Position numbers and translations under genes: made by a program. From Chitinophagaceae bacterium (GTDB taxonomy: Bacteria; Bacteroidota; Bacteroidia; Chitinophagales; UBA10324): a DNA stretch of 64,000 nucleotides. Of the stretch, positions 9,696 through 16,791 are shown in pieces (within the stretch, counting starts at the first letter, position 1; the number at the start of each line of letters is the position of its first letter). The notes beneath the pieces were generated by a model that made no database searches, had not been told where the DNA came from, and was given only the letters and a program-made list of their open reading frames with translations. The stretch lies in contig JADJAG010000008.1 in assembly GCA_016704325.1 (NCBI GenBank), positions 248,001 to 312,000 on the forward strand, written 5' to 3'.

Positions 9696-9926
9696 TCATA
9701 AGGTTACAGTTTTACAATCGTCCTTTAATATCAGGGATGGAATCATTTCTCCATCTCCGTTCCAGGTGTGAACCATATAGGAATCATCTAGGAATGAGAT
9801 AACTGTGTACTCTTCTCCTATCCAATCGCGATACCAGCAATTCTTGAGGGTTGACTGAAAGGTTTTAATAATTCGCGGACAAGTTGCTGGAACTGAGTTG
9901 GTTTGATTTAGCTGGGAGTGTATCAT
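9696..9926 (-). CDS. Small hypothetical protein (76 residues)
   Basis: A short frame from ATG 9926 encodes a protein whose last 50 residues look like real coding sequence, with WYRDWIGEEYTVISF, then DDSYMVHTWNGDGEM and a terminal LILKDDCKTVTL. The pattern resembles small soluble cytoplasmic proteins of unknown function that contain a Trp-Tyr plus Gly-Glu-Glu/Phe core. It has no signal peptide. It lies upstream of hsdM, separated by about 240 bases, in a region of repeats and apparent gene decay. It may be an intact small gene or a remnant. I cannot name a family. Confidence 0.4.
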   Translation of the reverse strand: MIHSQLNQTNSVPATCPRIIKTFQSTLKNCWYRDWIGEEYTVISFLDDSYMVHTWNGDGEMIPSLILKDDCKTVTL

Positions 9927-10032
9927 GGCTTTTTTCGGCCTCAATACACAGGTGAGAGGGTTTCTGTCAAGGGTCTCCGACATTTTCGTCGGAGATCTAC
10001 TTGCTCTTGACTGAAACATGAGTCAAGCCCAC

Positions 10033-10092
10033 CTTTGCCGAATAAAAAGTTATGATACACGGTGCTGAAAACCGCTCCCAGATACATTTTGA
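10033..10092 (+). repeat. Interspersed repeat copy A
   Basis: This is one of four divergent copies of a roughly 60-bp sequence. It starts with TTTGCCGAATAAAAAGTTAT and continues through GCTGAAAA...CAGATACATTTT. The same order of words occurs in copies at 10501, 12115 and 19345, all in the same orientation. Confidence 0.6.
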
Positions 10093-10440
10093 GAAATGCC
10101 TTTCCTGAAATTAATTGCCTACAATTACTATCAGACGATGATAATTTTACTGAGCCGCTTTGAGGCTCTATGTACTTATCACGTTGGCTGCACCTTAAAT
10201 AGGTTTCGAACAATCGCAAGATCATCTATTCAGAATAGTAAATGAATCAGCTGATGTCTATCATGCAGCCGCCGCTTATTTTTCTCTTTGAGGGAAGTAT
10301 AAAAATGACCGAAATCCACAAGATGAGTTCATTTGGGAGTAGGGAAAGTGTTAATCACCAACATCACAAAGTGATTCCGATTATTTGAATGGCAGAAAAA
10401 ATGAATGAGCTCGACAAAGCGAATTCATTTTTGGAGCAGG

Positions 10441-10498
10441 GGCAACCAAATGGCGACCTCACCAAGCTTTGGAACACTTGGTTGCCATTGCTTTTTTT
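10441..10498 (+). terminator. Strong hairpin followed by a T run
   Basis: Arms GGCAACCAA and TTGGTTGCC (9 bp, perfect) enclose about 28 bases and are followed by ATTGCTTTTTTT. This looks like an intrinsic terminator for plus-strand transcription, yet no plus-strand gene lies upstream. It could therefore end a small RNA or a lost gene. Confidence 0.55.
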
Positions 10499-10500
10499 AC

Positions 10501-10551
10501 AATAAAAAGTTGCGATACAAGGAGCTGTATCCCAATCCTATATATTTCACG
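10501..10551 (+). repeat. Interspersed repeat copy B
   Basis: AATAAAAAGTTGCGATACA, then GGAGCTG and CCTATATATTTCA match the order of elements in copies A and C. This is the most degenerate copy. It begins immediately after the terminator-like hairpin. Confidence 0.5.
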
Positions 10552-10609
10552 CGTCTGTAAGCAAATAGCATCGTAGGCACATTAAAGCCAACTAACTATT
10601 CAGCAATCT

Positions 10610-11986
10610 TTATTCAGGCTTGAAGGTTTTCAATGTTTGGTTCAACTCTTTCATCGTTTCATTCAAAATCTTACTCCTATAACCAAAAAAACTATTTGAC
10701 CTATCCTTCATAATTGAGGGTAAAGAATAAATTGTTGAAATAGCTTTCATAATCAGCTCCTCCTTTTTAGTTCCTGCAATATCACCATATGCTTGAACTG
10801 TTAATGCAATAGCAGAACGAAAGGCATATTCTTCCTGAAATGTTCTCTCTCTCACGTATTGTTTAATGGTAAAAAGTAATACGATCATTATTGGCAAAGC
10901 TTTAATAGAATTAATAAGGAGATAATGCCAATCAATTTCGGTTGGGAGCTCTCCGATCCATCCATAGAAATTTGTAAAGATTCCAATTATAAGTGCCAAT
11001 GCTATAATTCCTGTGGCGAATACTATGTTTGCCCATCTCTTAATTGGGCCTTCTAATGAATTCTTTCTATCGTTAAAAGTATTAAACAATTTTTGTGCAC
11101 CTTCTTTTCCAATTAATTCATTTAAAACTTCAATTCTATTGTCAAAGGTATCACTCCTATCAGCTACCGATATAAGCATTGCATCGAAGTCAGTATTCTT
11201 TTTTACACCGGCCTTAATTTCTGTATTAAACGAATCTTTTAAGTCTTTTAATTCTTGTTGAAAAGTAGAATAAGTAGATCTTTCTTCCTCATACTTTTTA
11301 GTAATTTCTTCAAGTTTGGTGTTTTGTTGGGTTAGAAGACTATTAATTGATTCATTCGTCGCTATACTCGTATTATGTAGTCTAGTGATCTCCTCTGAAT
11401 TGTTCCTAGCTGCGGGAAGCAATGACTCTATTTCTGTTAATTCCTTCCTTTTGATTGCAACGAATTGTTCAATATTATCTTTTTCAAAATTTAGTCCCTG
11501 AAGAATGGATTTATTTGTTTCAATATTCTTTGAAAGCTGCTCAGTAATTAAATTTATTTTGCTTTCCATTTCTACAATCCTTGCAAACCTTTTCTTATCA
11601 TCCTTTTCCATCACTTTGTTCCAGAAACCATTTACAACCTGATAGTAAACCAATCTAGATAGAACAGTACTTGCAGTTGCAAAATCATTTGCACCAATGG
11701 AAGTGTTTAACGTAGTTATGTCATCCTTTAAATTTCCATTACCAAAGTCATTATTAAATTGGTATTCATAAGGGAGAATATTTGCAAATGCTGTATCAAG
11801 AATTTGTCCCAATTGAGAAATCATCTTTTTTGAGTAACCTGAAATTTCTGAAACTGTATAGTGACCAACGACAACTGTTTCCAAATCTGGAGAATCTTTA
11901 TATGCTTCTGCAATGCGTTTATCAATATCTAAATCCCAAAATGGCTGAAGCAATACTATCACTTGATCCTTGTTACTTTGATTCAT
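10610..11986 (-). CDS. Coiled-coil protein with two transmembrane helices
   Basis: The protein has 458 residues and no family I can name. Residues 1-125 are globular (FWDLDIDKRIAEAYKDSPD near the start). Residues about 130-265 are Glu/Lys/Asn-rich helix typical of a coiled coil. Two hydrophobic helices follow (about 318-342 and 354-375), and a cytoplasmic-looking tail contains RERTFQEEYAFRSAIAL. The layout suggests a membrane-anchored sensor or scaffold. It shares the coiled-coil plus membrane theme with the 15516-16535 gene and lies in the same island and direction. It is separated from that operon by the nuclease and the umuD fragment, so joint function is only a guess. Confidence 0.75.
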   Translation of the reverse strand: MNQSNKDQVIVLLQPFWDLDIDKRIAEAYKDSPDLETVVVGHYTVSEISGYSKKMISQLGQILDTAFANILPYEYQFNNDFGNGNLKDDITTLNTSIGANDFATASTVLSRLVYYQVVNGFWNKVMEKDDKKRFARIVEMESKINLITEQLSKNIETNKSILQGLNFEKDNIEQFVAIKRKELTEIESLLPAARNNSEEITRLHNTSIATNESINSLLTQQNTKLEEITKKYEEERSTYSTFQQELKDLKDSFNTEIKAGVKKNTDFDAMLISVADRSDTFDNRIEVLNELIGKEGAQKLFNTFNDRKNSLEGPIKRWANIVFATGIIALALIIGIFTNFYGWIGELPTEIDWHYLLINSIKALPIMIVLLFTIKQYVRERTFQEEYAFRSAIALTVQAYGDIAGTKKEELIMKAISTIYSLPSIMKDRSNSFFGYRSKILNETMKELNQTLKTFKPE

Positions 11987-12114
11987 AATAATGATGTTTT
12001 TCTATGTTTAAATATTATTAACTTAAAAATAAAGAAATCATTAAGTTTTATGGCAATATACTATTTAGTACCCTACCAAAGGTATAAATACTTTAATGCA
12101 AGTGTTTGTTGATT

Positions 12115-12177
12115 CCTTTGCCAAATAAAAAGTTGTGATGCACGAAGCTGAAACCCGATACCAGATATATTTTCAGC
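12115..12177 (+). repeat. Interspersed repeat copy C
   Basis: This is the best-preserved copy: AATAAAAAGTTGTGATGCAC, then GCTGAAA...CAGATATATTTTCAGC. The ends GCTGAAA and TTTCAGC form an inverted repeat. It lies 20 bases beyond the stop of the truncated umuD. Confidence 0.65.
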
Positions 12178-12197
12178 TTATCAGCTATTATGCTCCG

Positions 12198-12383
12198 CTA
12201 AACGTGTATTGATACTCCGATCATAGAATCTCCCTCCGCAAGAAAAATAAATATAGCGGAGGAATTTCCTTTCAGTAATCTATTTAAGTCAATTTCCTCC
12301 TGCATGTAATCTGCTGCAGGAGAAGGAAAACCGGCTGGAATCAATACCGGGGAAAAGAATATAGAATCTGGAATTGATTGCAT
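12198..12383 (-). pseudogene. umuD: UmuD/LexA-type S24 protease, truncated
   Basis: UmuD is the SOS-induced accessory subunit that self-cleaves to activate error-prone DNA polymerase V. The fragment keeps the cleavage-region pattern AGFPSPAADYMQ and IDLNRLL, and the nucleophile motif EGDSMIG (Ser). It stops nine codons later, so the catalytic Lys half of the fold is missing. ATG at 12383 is the likelier start, with a TTG nine bases upstream. No umuC follows. A repeat copy and the truncated end lie within 25 bases of each other, which suggests recombination removed the 3' half and umuC. It should be inactive. Confidence 0.75.
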
Positions 12384-12397
12384 GGTAGTCAAAGTGT

Positions 12398-12416
12398 TTG
12401 ACTAAAAATAAGTCAA
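12398..12416. promoter_or_regulatory. Inverted repeat operator upstream of the umuD fragment
   Basis: TTGACT (12398-12403) and AGTCAA (12411-12416) form an inverted repeat with a 7-base AT-rich spacer. A further half site lies next to the umuD start. The position, 15-33 bases before the ATG, fits an operator for a LexA- or XRE-type repressor. The regulator is not identified. Confidence 0.5.
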
Positions 12417-12439
12417 TTTTTTAGATTTCGGTTTTTGAA

Positions 12440-12463
12440 TTGGAAGTTTAAATTTACTTCCAA
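12440..12463. promoter_or_regulatory. Perfect 8-bp inverted repeat
   Basis: TTGGAAGT and ACTTCCAA flank an 8-base AT-only spacer, between the nuclease gene and the umuD fragment. It could be a protein-binding site or a weak terminator. There is no T run directly after it on either strand. Confidence 0.4.
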
Positions 12464-12540
12464 AAGAAACACCCTATGCCTACCAAAGTAGAATAGAATG
12501 AGTTTGTGGACTGTCAAAAATATCACCCAATTACACGCAC

Positions 12541-13083
12541 TTATTTTCTCCATGTCCAAGGTGGAATAGGGTTATTGTCTACCCACAGTCCAACTTTCAA
12601 TTCTCTCGCTTTATTCTCTAAGTCTGCATAAGTATTGTCATTACTGTAGCTTTTGTAATGCCATGCCAAGCCATTTTTTACGAGCTCTTTGTTTAGATTC
12701 GTACCATCATGCAAAATTACTTCTGCTATTAACCGTTTGTTTCTGTCAAACTTATTTTTATGAATTAAAATTACATACTTACCATAGCACATTTCAGAAA
12801 GAAACTGTTTTGCTCTACTTCCAAAAGGTTGGTTTTTTTCAGGGCAGTCAATGTGGGCAAACCGAACGACTTGTTCTTTACCATCTATTAAAACTACAAA
12901 GGTATCACCATCCTTTATACCGATTACTTTGTACCCATTCTCAGTTTCTGCTTCTAATAGGGAAGCTTCGGAATTTGCTGAAATAGATACTCTGCTCTTG
13001 TGGTCCCTATCATACTGGTTGCTTTCAGGGTGATTACAACCTAATAATAAAAATAAAAATGTAACAATTTGAAGTTGGTTCAT
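12541..13083 (-). CDS. Thermonuclease-family (SNase) lipoprotein
   Basis: This is a staphylococcal-nuclease-like enzyme that cleaves single- or double-stranded nucleic acid using calcium. The chosen start (13083) gives a lipoprotein signal MNQLQIVTFLFLLLGC, with the lipobox Cys at residue 16, so the protein is predicted to be membrane-anchored outside the cytoplasm. The catalytic residues are visible in KDGDTFVVL, VRFAHIDCPE (Arg and Glu) and DRNKRL (Arg), followed by LNKELVKNGLAWHY. The length (about 180) is normal. It follows the GTPase operon by about 90 bases in the same direction. Such nucleases are common in Bacteroidota, and a link to that operon is possible but unproven. Confidence 0.9.
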   Translation of the reverse strand: MNQLQIVTFLFLLLGCNHPESNQYDRDHKSRVSISANSEASLLEAETENGYKVIGIKDGDTFVVLIDGKEQVVRFAHIDCPEKNQPFGSRAKQFLSEMCYGKYVILIHKNKFDRNKRLIAEVILHDGTNLNKELVKNGLAWHYKSYSNDNTYADLENKARELKVGLWVDNNPIPPWTWRK

Positions 13084-13171
13084 TTGATAATTATCTGTCA
13101 ATTTTTATTGACAATTTCTATTTGTGTTACATGAAATGAAAATTAGTAGAAAAAGTTAATACTAAACTTGC

Positions 13172-14593
13172 TCATTGATTGTCCTTCTTGAAAGAAGGAA
13201 TATGAACTAAGCTATCACAGTTGCAAATGTCATCTTCTTTAGTAAAACAATCAGGGTTCTTGGCAATGAGATATTCCAAATATAGATCTACTTGATCCTT
13301 ATAATATAATTGTATTTCATTAGGATTATATGTAAAAATAAATTGAATAATATCCTTACCCTTTCTGCCTTTAAGTCCAATTCTCTCAATTCTCATTCTG
13401 TCATTGCTGTTAAGTTCAGAATTCGGAACAGGTTCTAACTTATTATTCGCGGCTTTATCCTTCTTAGTTTCTGCTTGCTCTGGTACTTCCTCCTGGCTAA
13501 TAGTAATATACCTTACCTCAGACGAATTAAAGAATATAATATAAATAACAATGGTTAAAACGAGTAGAAGATTTAGAATAACCGAAATTAAGAATTTATA
13601 ATCTTCAAATATATTATTCCAATGAGAATAGGGTTGCCTTTCAAAATATGGTTGACTTGGAACTACATGCATAGGAGTATTGCTTTTTTGATTTTGCAAC
13701 TCATAACAATATTCAAATAATTTGTTGTGCTCATCAACTCGTTTTTTTACTTCACTTTTACCCCATTTTTGTTTTTTGTAAGTCCAATTTGTAAAGCTGT
13801 CGTCATTATTAGTGTGGTTCTTGCTTTGGTTATTTCTTTCTAATTCTATTTTTCGTTCTTCATCAATTCTCCTTTTCTCTGCTCGTTCCTTAATTACTTC
13901 TTCTTTTCGGTCAACAAAGGTTTGCCAATTGATTGACTTTAATATTCCCTTTTGATTTACATAGGTAATAATCTTTTCATCAAATGTAAAATACAATGTG
14001 TCAACGTCATTAAAGTATTGTATAGAGTTTTCAATAAAAGCTTTTACTTGGGTCGCACTGTCCTCATTGGCTTTTGGGACAATCAAAAATTTCTTAGTTT
14101 GATTTACTTTTAATGAGTAAAATTCTGTATCTTTTAAAAAGCTTAGCTGAGATTTAGCTTTGTCAAAATTTGTTGGCTCATTTACATGAAGCTGAATCGC
14201 TTCACTAACTTGCAATTTTGAGTTTATAATATTTTTTTCACTTGAAACTAGGTCATTGTGCAGCTCCTCCAAAAAGGAGTAAATTACGCTAGCATCTAAA
14301 AAGGCTTCTTTTAGTAATATACATGAACCAATAAAAGTTCCACCTCGGTTTGAGTTTATTTCATTTGCATAAGAATATTTACAGATGCAAATTGATAAAA
14401 TTCCATTTGACAATTCCCTTTTTACTGCGTATAATTCAGTATTAGGAAATAGTTCAATTGAATTTGTGTTAAGATCAAGTGTTGAGTTAAATACTTTATC
14501 AAAATAGTATTCTGTTCCCACATAAAACACTTGTTGAAAACCAAACGGTTTTCCAAATGTTCCAAATACTCCTAATCCAAGTAAATCGGTCAT
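13172..14593 (-). CDS. GTPase-partner membrane protein (possible GAP1-N-like domain)
   Basis: The protein has 473 residues. The N-terminal domain (about 1-230) begins MTDLLGLGVFGTFGKPFGFQ and contains NSNRGGTFIGSCILL. It resembles what I remember of GTPase-associated N-terminal (GAP1-N) domains from predicted bacterial conflict systems, but I cannot confirm this. A charged helical linker (about 235-330), one transmembrane helix (about 335-355, hydrophobic) and a C-terminal domain with DLYLEYLIAKNPDCF follow. It starts 3 bases after the GTPase stop, so the two are almost surely translated together. The role, regulating or transmitting the state of the GTPase, is inferred from position. Confidence 0.75.
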   Translation of the reverse strand: MTDLLGLGVFGTFGKPFGFQQVFYVGTEYYFDKVFNSTLDLNTNSIELFPNTELYAVKRELSNGILSICICKYSYANEINSNRGGTFIGSCILLKEAFLDASVIYSFLEELHNDLVSSEKNIINSKLQVSEAIQLHVNEPTNFDKAKSQLSFLKDTEFYSLKVNQTKKFLIVPKANEDSATQVKAFIENSIQYFNDVDTLYFTFDEKIITYVNQKGILKSINWQTFVDRKEEVIKERAEKRRIDEERKIELERNNQSKNHTNNDDSFTNWTYKKQKWGKSEVKKRVDEHNKLFEYCYELQNQKSNTPMHVVPSQPYFERQPYSHWNNIFEDYKFLISVILNLLLVLTIVIYIIFFNSSEVRYITISQEEVPEQAETKKDKAANNKLEPVPNSELNSNDRMRIERIGLKGRKGKDIIQFIFTYNPNEIQLYYKDQVDLYLEYLIAKNPDCFTKEDDICNCDSLVHIPSFKKDNQ

Positions 14594-14596
14594 GTT

Positions 14597-15505
14597 TTAT
14601 TTGCCAAATATTCTTTCCCAAAATGTTCCCTCATAGTCCAAACTCACATTTGTAATGCTTTCATAAAGCCAATCTGTAAGCACTTTTGCTGTAGATAGAT
14701 TCAGTTGTAGTAACCTATCTTCGCCTTTCTCATTTTTTTCAACACTTCCAACAGTATAAAATGTTTTAGAAAGTCCGTAGGTATCCATTTTTTGATTGGT
14801 CATTGGCATGTTTTGCTGAATATAATCAGCTAGTTGCTCTTCGCTTGAAACGCCCATTGACCCTGATTTATCCCATTTGGAAATAACTAAAATTGCATTT
14901 ACAGATTTGAAACTTCTGCCCTTTCTTTCTAATTCATTAAAAAATGAAAACATTAAAGAATCGTCTTCCTTTGCAGTATTATAGTCAGTAACTAAGATAA
15001 AGTTTAAAGGAATATCTGAATTGAGATACTCCTCAATACTTCTATGATAAACACCACCACGTCTAATTTTCATATGATCGTCTCCGGCCATCTCTAAGAA
15101 AGTCAAATCAATTGGCTTAACTTTTTTAGATCTATTATTCGGTTCAAATACCATATCTAAGCGAGTAACTTGATTTACCGTTGTCCTTGCTGGTAGAATA
15201 CCCTTTCTAATATTGTCCAATAAGTCAAATAGTAAAACTTCTGCCTCTTTTGTATTTGGTGAATTTCGTTTTGGCCTTATAGCTCCAGCTCTAGCATTCA
15301 TGTGATAAAGCATTGATGCAAGTATTACAGACTTTCCTGTAGAGGCGTTGCCAAAGAAAAAGATAAAATTGCTATCCTTTGAAGATAATGAACTTGAATC
15401 TGAAATAGCAACAAATTCATTTGTAGTAGAATTTGATATAGTCTCTACTACTGGCGCTCTTGGTGTTAATACTTTCTTCTCTTGTAAATTCTTATTTGGT
15501 TCCAT
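14597..15505 (-). CDS. TRAFAC-like P-loop GTPase
   Basis: The 302-residue protein has the GTPase motifs in order: G1 GNASTGKS (52-59), a Thr-Thr candidate for G2 (about 108-109), a G3-like LEMAG (137-141, with Glu in place of the usual Asp) and G4 SKWD (209-212, in place of NKxD). The first 45 residues are low-complexity and probably disordered. No membrane helix is present. It is not a translation or Era/Obg-type GTPase. The combination of a divergent G3, SKWD and flanking membrane proteins matches predicted conflict-system GTPases. It sits between a four-helix membrane protein (10-base gap) and the partner protein (3-base gap). Confidence 0.8.
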   Translation of the reverse strand: MEPNKNLQEKKVLTPRAPVVETISNSTTNEFVAISDSSSLSSKDSNFIFFFGNASTGKSVILASMLYHMNARAGAIRPKRNSPNTKEAEVLLFDLLDNIRKGILPARTTVNQVTRLDMVFEPNNRSKKVKPIDLTFLEMAGDDHMKIRRGGVYHRSIEEYLNSDIPLNFILVTDYNTAKEDDSLMFSFFNELERKGRSFKSVNAILVISKWDKSGSMGVSSEEQLADYIQQNMPMTNQKMDTYGLSKTFYTVGSVEKNEKGEDRLLQLNLSTAKVLTDWLYESITNVSLDYEGTFWERIFGK

Positions 15506-15515
15506 GTATAAAGAT

Positions 15516-16535
15516 TTAGTTTTTTGGAATTAACACTTTGCCTTCTCTTTTGAATACACTACCACTTCTGTTTTTGTCGACTGGTTTAGTAATAAGCAAA
15601 AGCAGGATAGGGATTAAAAAGTCAAGCAAAATGCAGCCCATTAAAACGACAAACTGGTAAACTCCAAAGTTCTTTAGAGCATGTTCAAAAGCATAACCGA
15701 TTTTTCCAACTTCTTGTGTTTTGGAAAGAACTGGTACGAATTTAATTTTATTTGCTCCAAGTATTGTCAATGCTTTGTTACCAAGTTTGTTGTATTCAGT
15801 TAATGATTCATCAATTAAACCTTGTGAAATATCATCCTTTTCCGCGTTTGATAATAGCAGTAACTCTTGAATTCTCTTGTTCCATTTCAAAACAGCTTTA
15901 TTCAAATCAACCTTTAATTCTGTTTCAACGGGCGACAAACTTGTAATCATTGCATCAATTTGGCTGCCCATTCTTTCAGCTAAATCAACATAGTCGTTGC
16001 CAACAGGAGTAAGTAAATCCACTCTCTGTCCAAGTAATTTTTCAATATCTCTTATTAATGATTGTGCTCTAGTTCCTATTCCTTTATTTCCTGGGTCTTT
16101 TATTTGCTCAATCATTTGATTTTTCAAGATCTCAATATTTTGCTTTACTTCATCGTTATATTTATAGTTGAACTTTGAATTTACATCTGCCTCCAAATGG
16201 TTGAAATTTTCATTTATTTCCCTTAACTCAGTTGTATAAATGTCGGTTCGCATGAAACGAGTATATAATGCATTGAAGTTTGCCATAAAGCAAAATGAGG
16301 CGATAAAAACATAAATAGTCAATAAGCCTGTTGTTGAATTGCCTTTTAGTTTTGCATCTCTTATGAGCCAACAAAGCATGAGTAGCATTGAGGACAATAC
16401 AAGTGAAATAATAAACGAAGCTGGTCCGAAAATCTGTTGCAGTCCTAACCAAGTTTGATAAAAACTTACGCTGATAAGTAAGATTGCTAAAATACCAACA
16501 AAAAGGTCAATGGGATTTAGTCGATTATGATTCAT
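15516..16535 (-). CDS. Membrane protein with coiled-coil periplasmic or cytoplasmic domain
   Basis: This 339-residue protein is the first gene of the GTPase operon. Three hydrophobic helices lie in the first 95 residues (about 8-30, 36-58, 70-90). A Glu/Asn/Lys-rich helical domain follows (about 95-280), and a last membrane helix lies at about 290-315. The tail is basic (KPVDKNRSGSVFKREGK). The family is unknown. The layout suggests a membrane anchor or sensor that places the downstream GTPase at the inner membrane. A start at the ATG at 16535 is supported by the hydrophobic helix beginning within ten residues. Confidence 0.75.
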   Translation of the reverse strand: MNHNRLNPIDLFVGILAILLISVSFYQTWLGLQQIFGPASFIISLVLSSMLLMLCWLIRDAKLKGNSTTGLLTIYVFIASFCFMANFNALYTRFMRTDIYTTELREINENFNHLEADVNSKFNYKYNDEVKQNIEILKNQMIEQIKDPGNKGIGTRAQSLIRDIEKLLGQRVDLLTPVGNDYVDLAERMGSQIDAMITSLSPVETELKVDLNKAVLKWNKRIQELLLLSNAEKDDISQGLIDESLTEYNKLGNKALTILGANKIKFVPVLSKTQEVGKIGYAFEHALKNFGVYQFVVLMGCILLDFLIPILLLLITKPVDKNRSGSVFKREGKVLIPKN

Positions 16536-16791
16536 GATTATGGTTTTTAAAGTTTTAAATTTAACAGTTATTGTTAGTCCGCATTTTATATCAAAAGCAA
16601 ATGTGATGCAACTGCGATGGCTTAAGTAGCGACTTTAAATCACTTTTAATTTTGCTAGGTGTCGGGTTCATTACTGCATTTTATTGGCACTTCTTGATCG
16701 TTAAACGAAAAATCCATAATACGGTCATCACAGCTACTCCTTAAAGGAAGCCATGTTCTTAAAAATCCTCATAAAGCTTTTTCAATTGACA

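Larger units (their letters stand above)
9927..10609. other. Gene-poor stretch with hairpins, two repeat copies and a terminator
   Basis: No convincing gene is seen. The stretch holds a perfect 8-bp-arm hairpin (9974-9995, TCTCCGAC...GTCGGAGA), interspersed repeat copies A and B, and an imperfect hairpin at about 10400-10432. A direct repeat of GA[GA]TTCATTT plus GGAG[TC]AGGG occurs near 10325 and 10420. A strong terminator-like hairpin lies at 10441-10498. It looks like a recombination scar or a region that may be transcribed into a small RNA on the plus strand. Confidence 0.5.

Noticed and set aside
9941..10225. 94-residue minus-strand frame
   Set aside because: It reads through repeat copy A and a hairpin, has unnatural composition and no family features.
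10033..12177. Repeat copies as integron attC sites
   Set aside because: Copies share orientation and sit near gene ends, but the core sites GTTRRRY/RYYYAAC are missing, and no integron integrase is seen.
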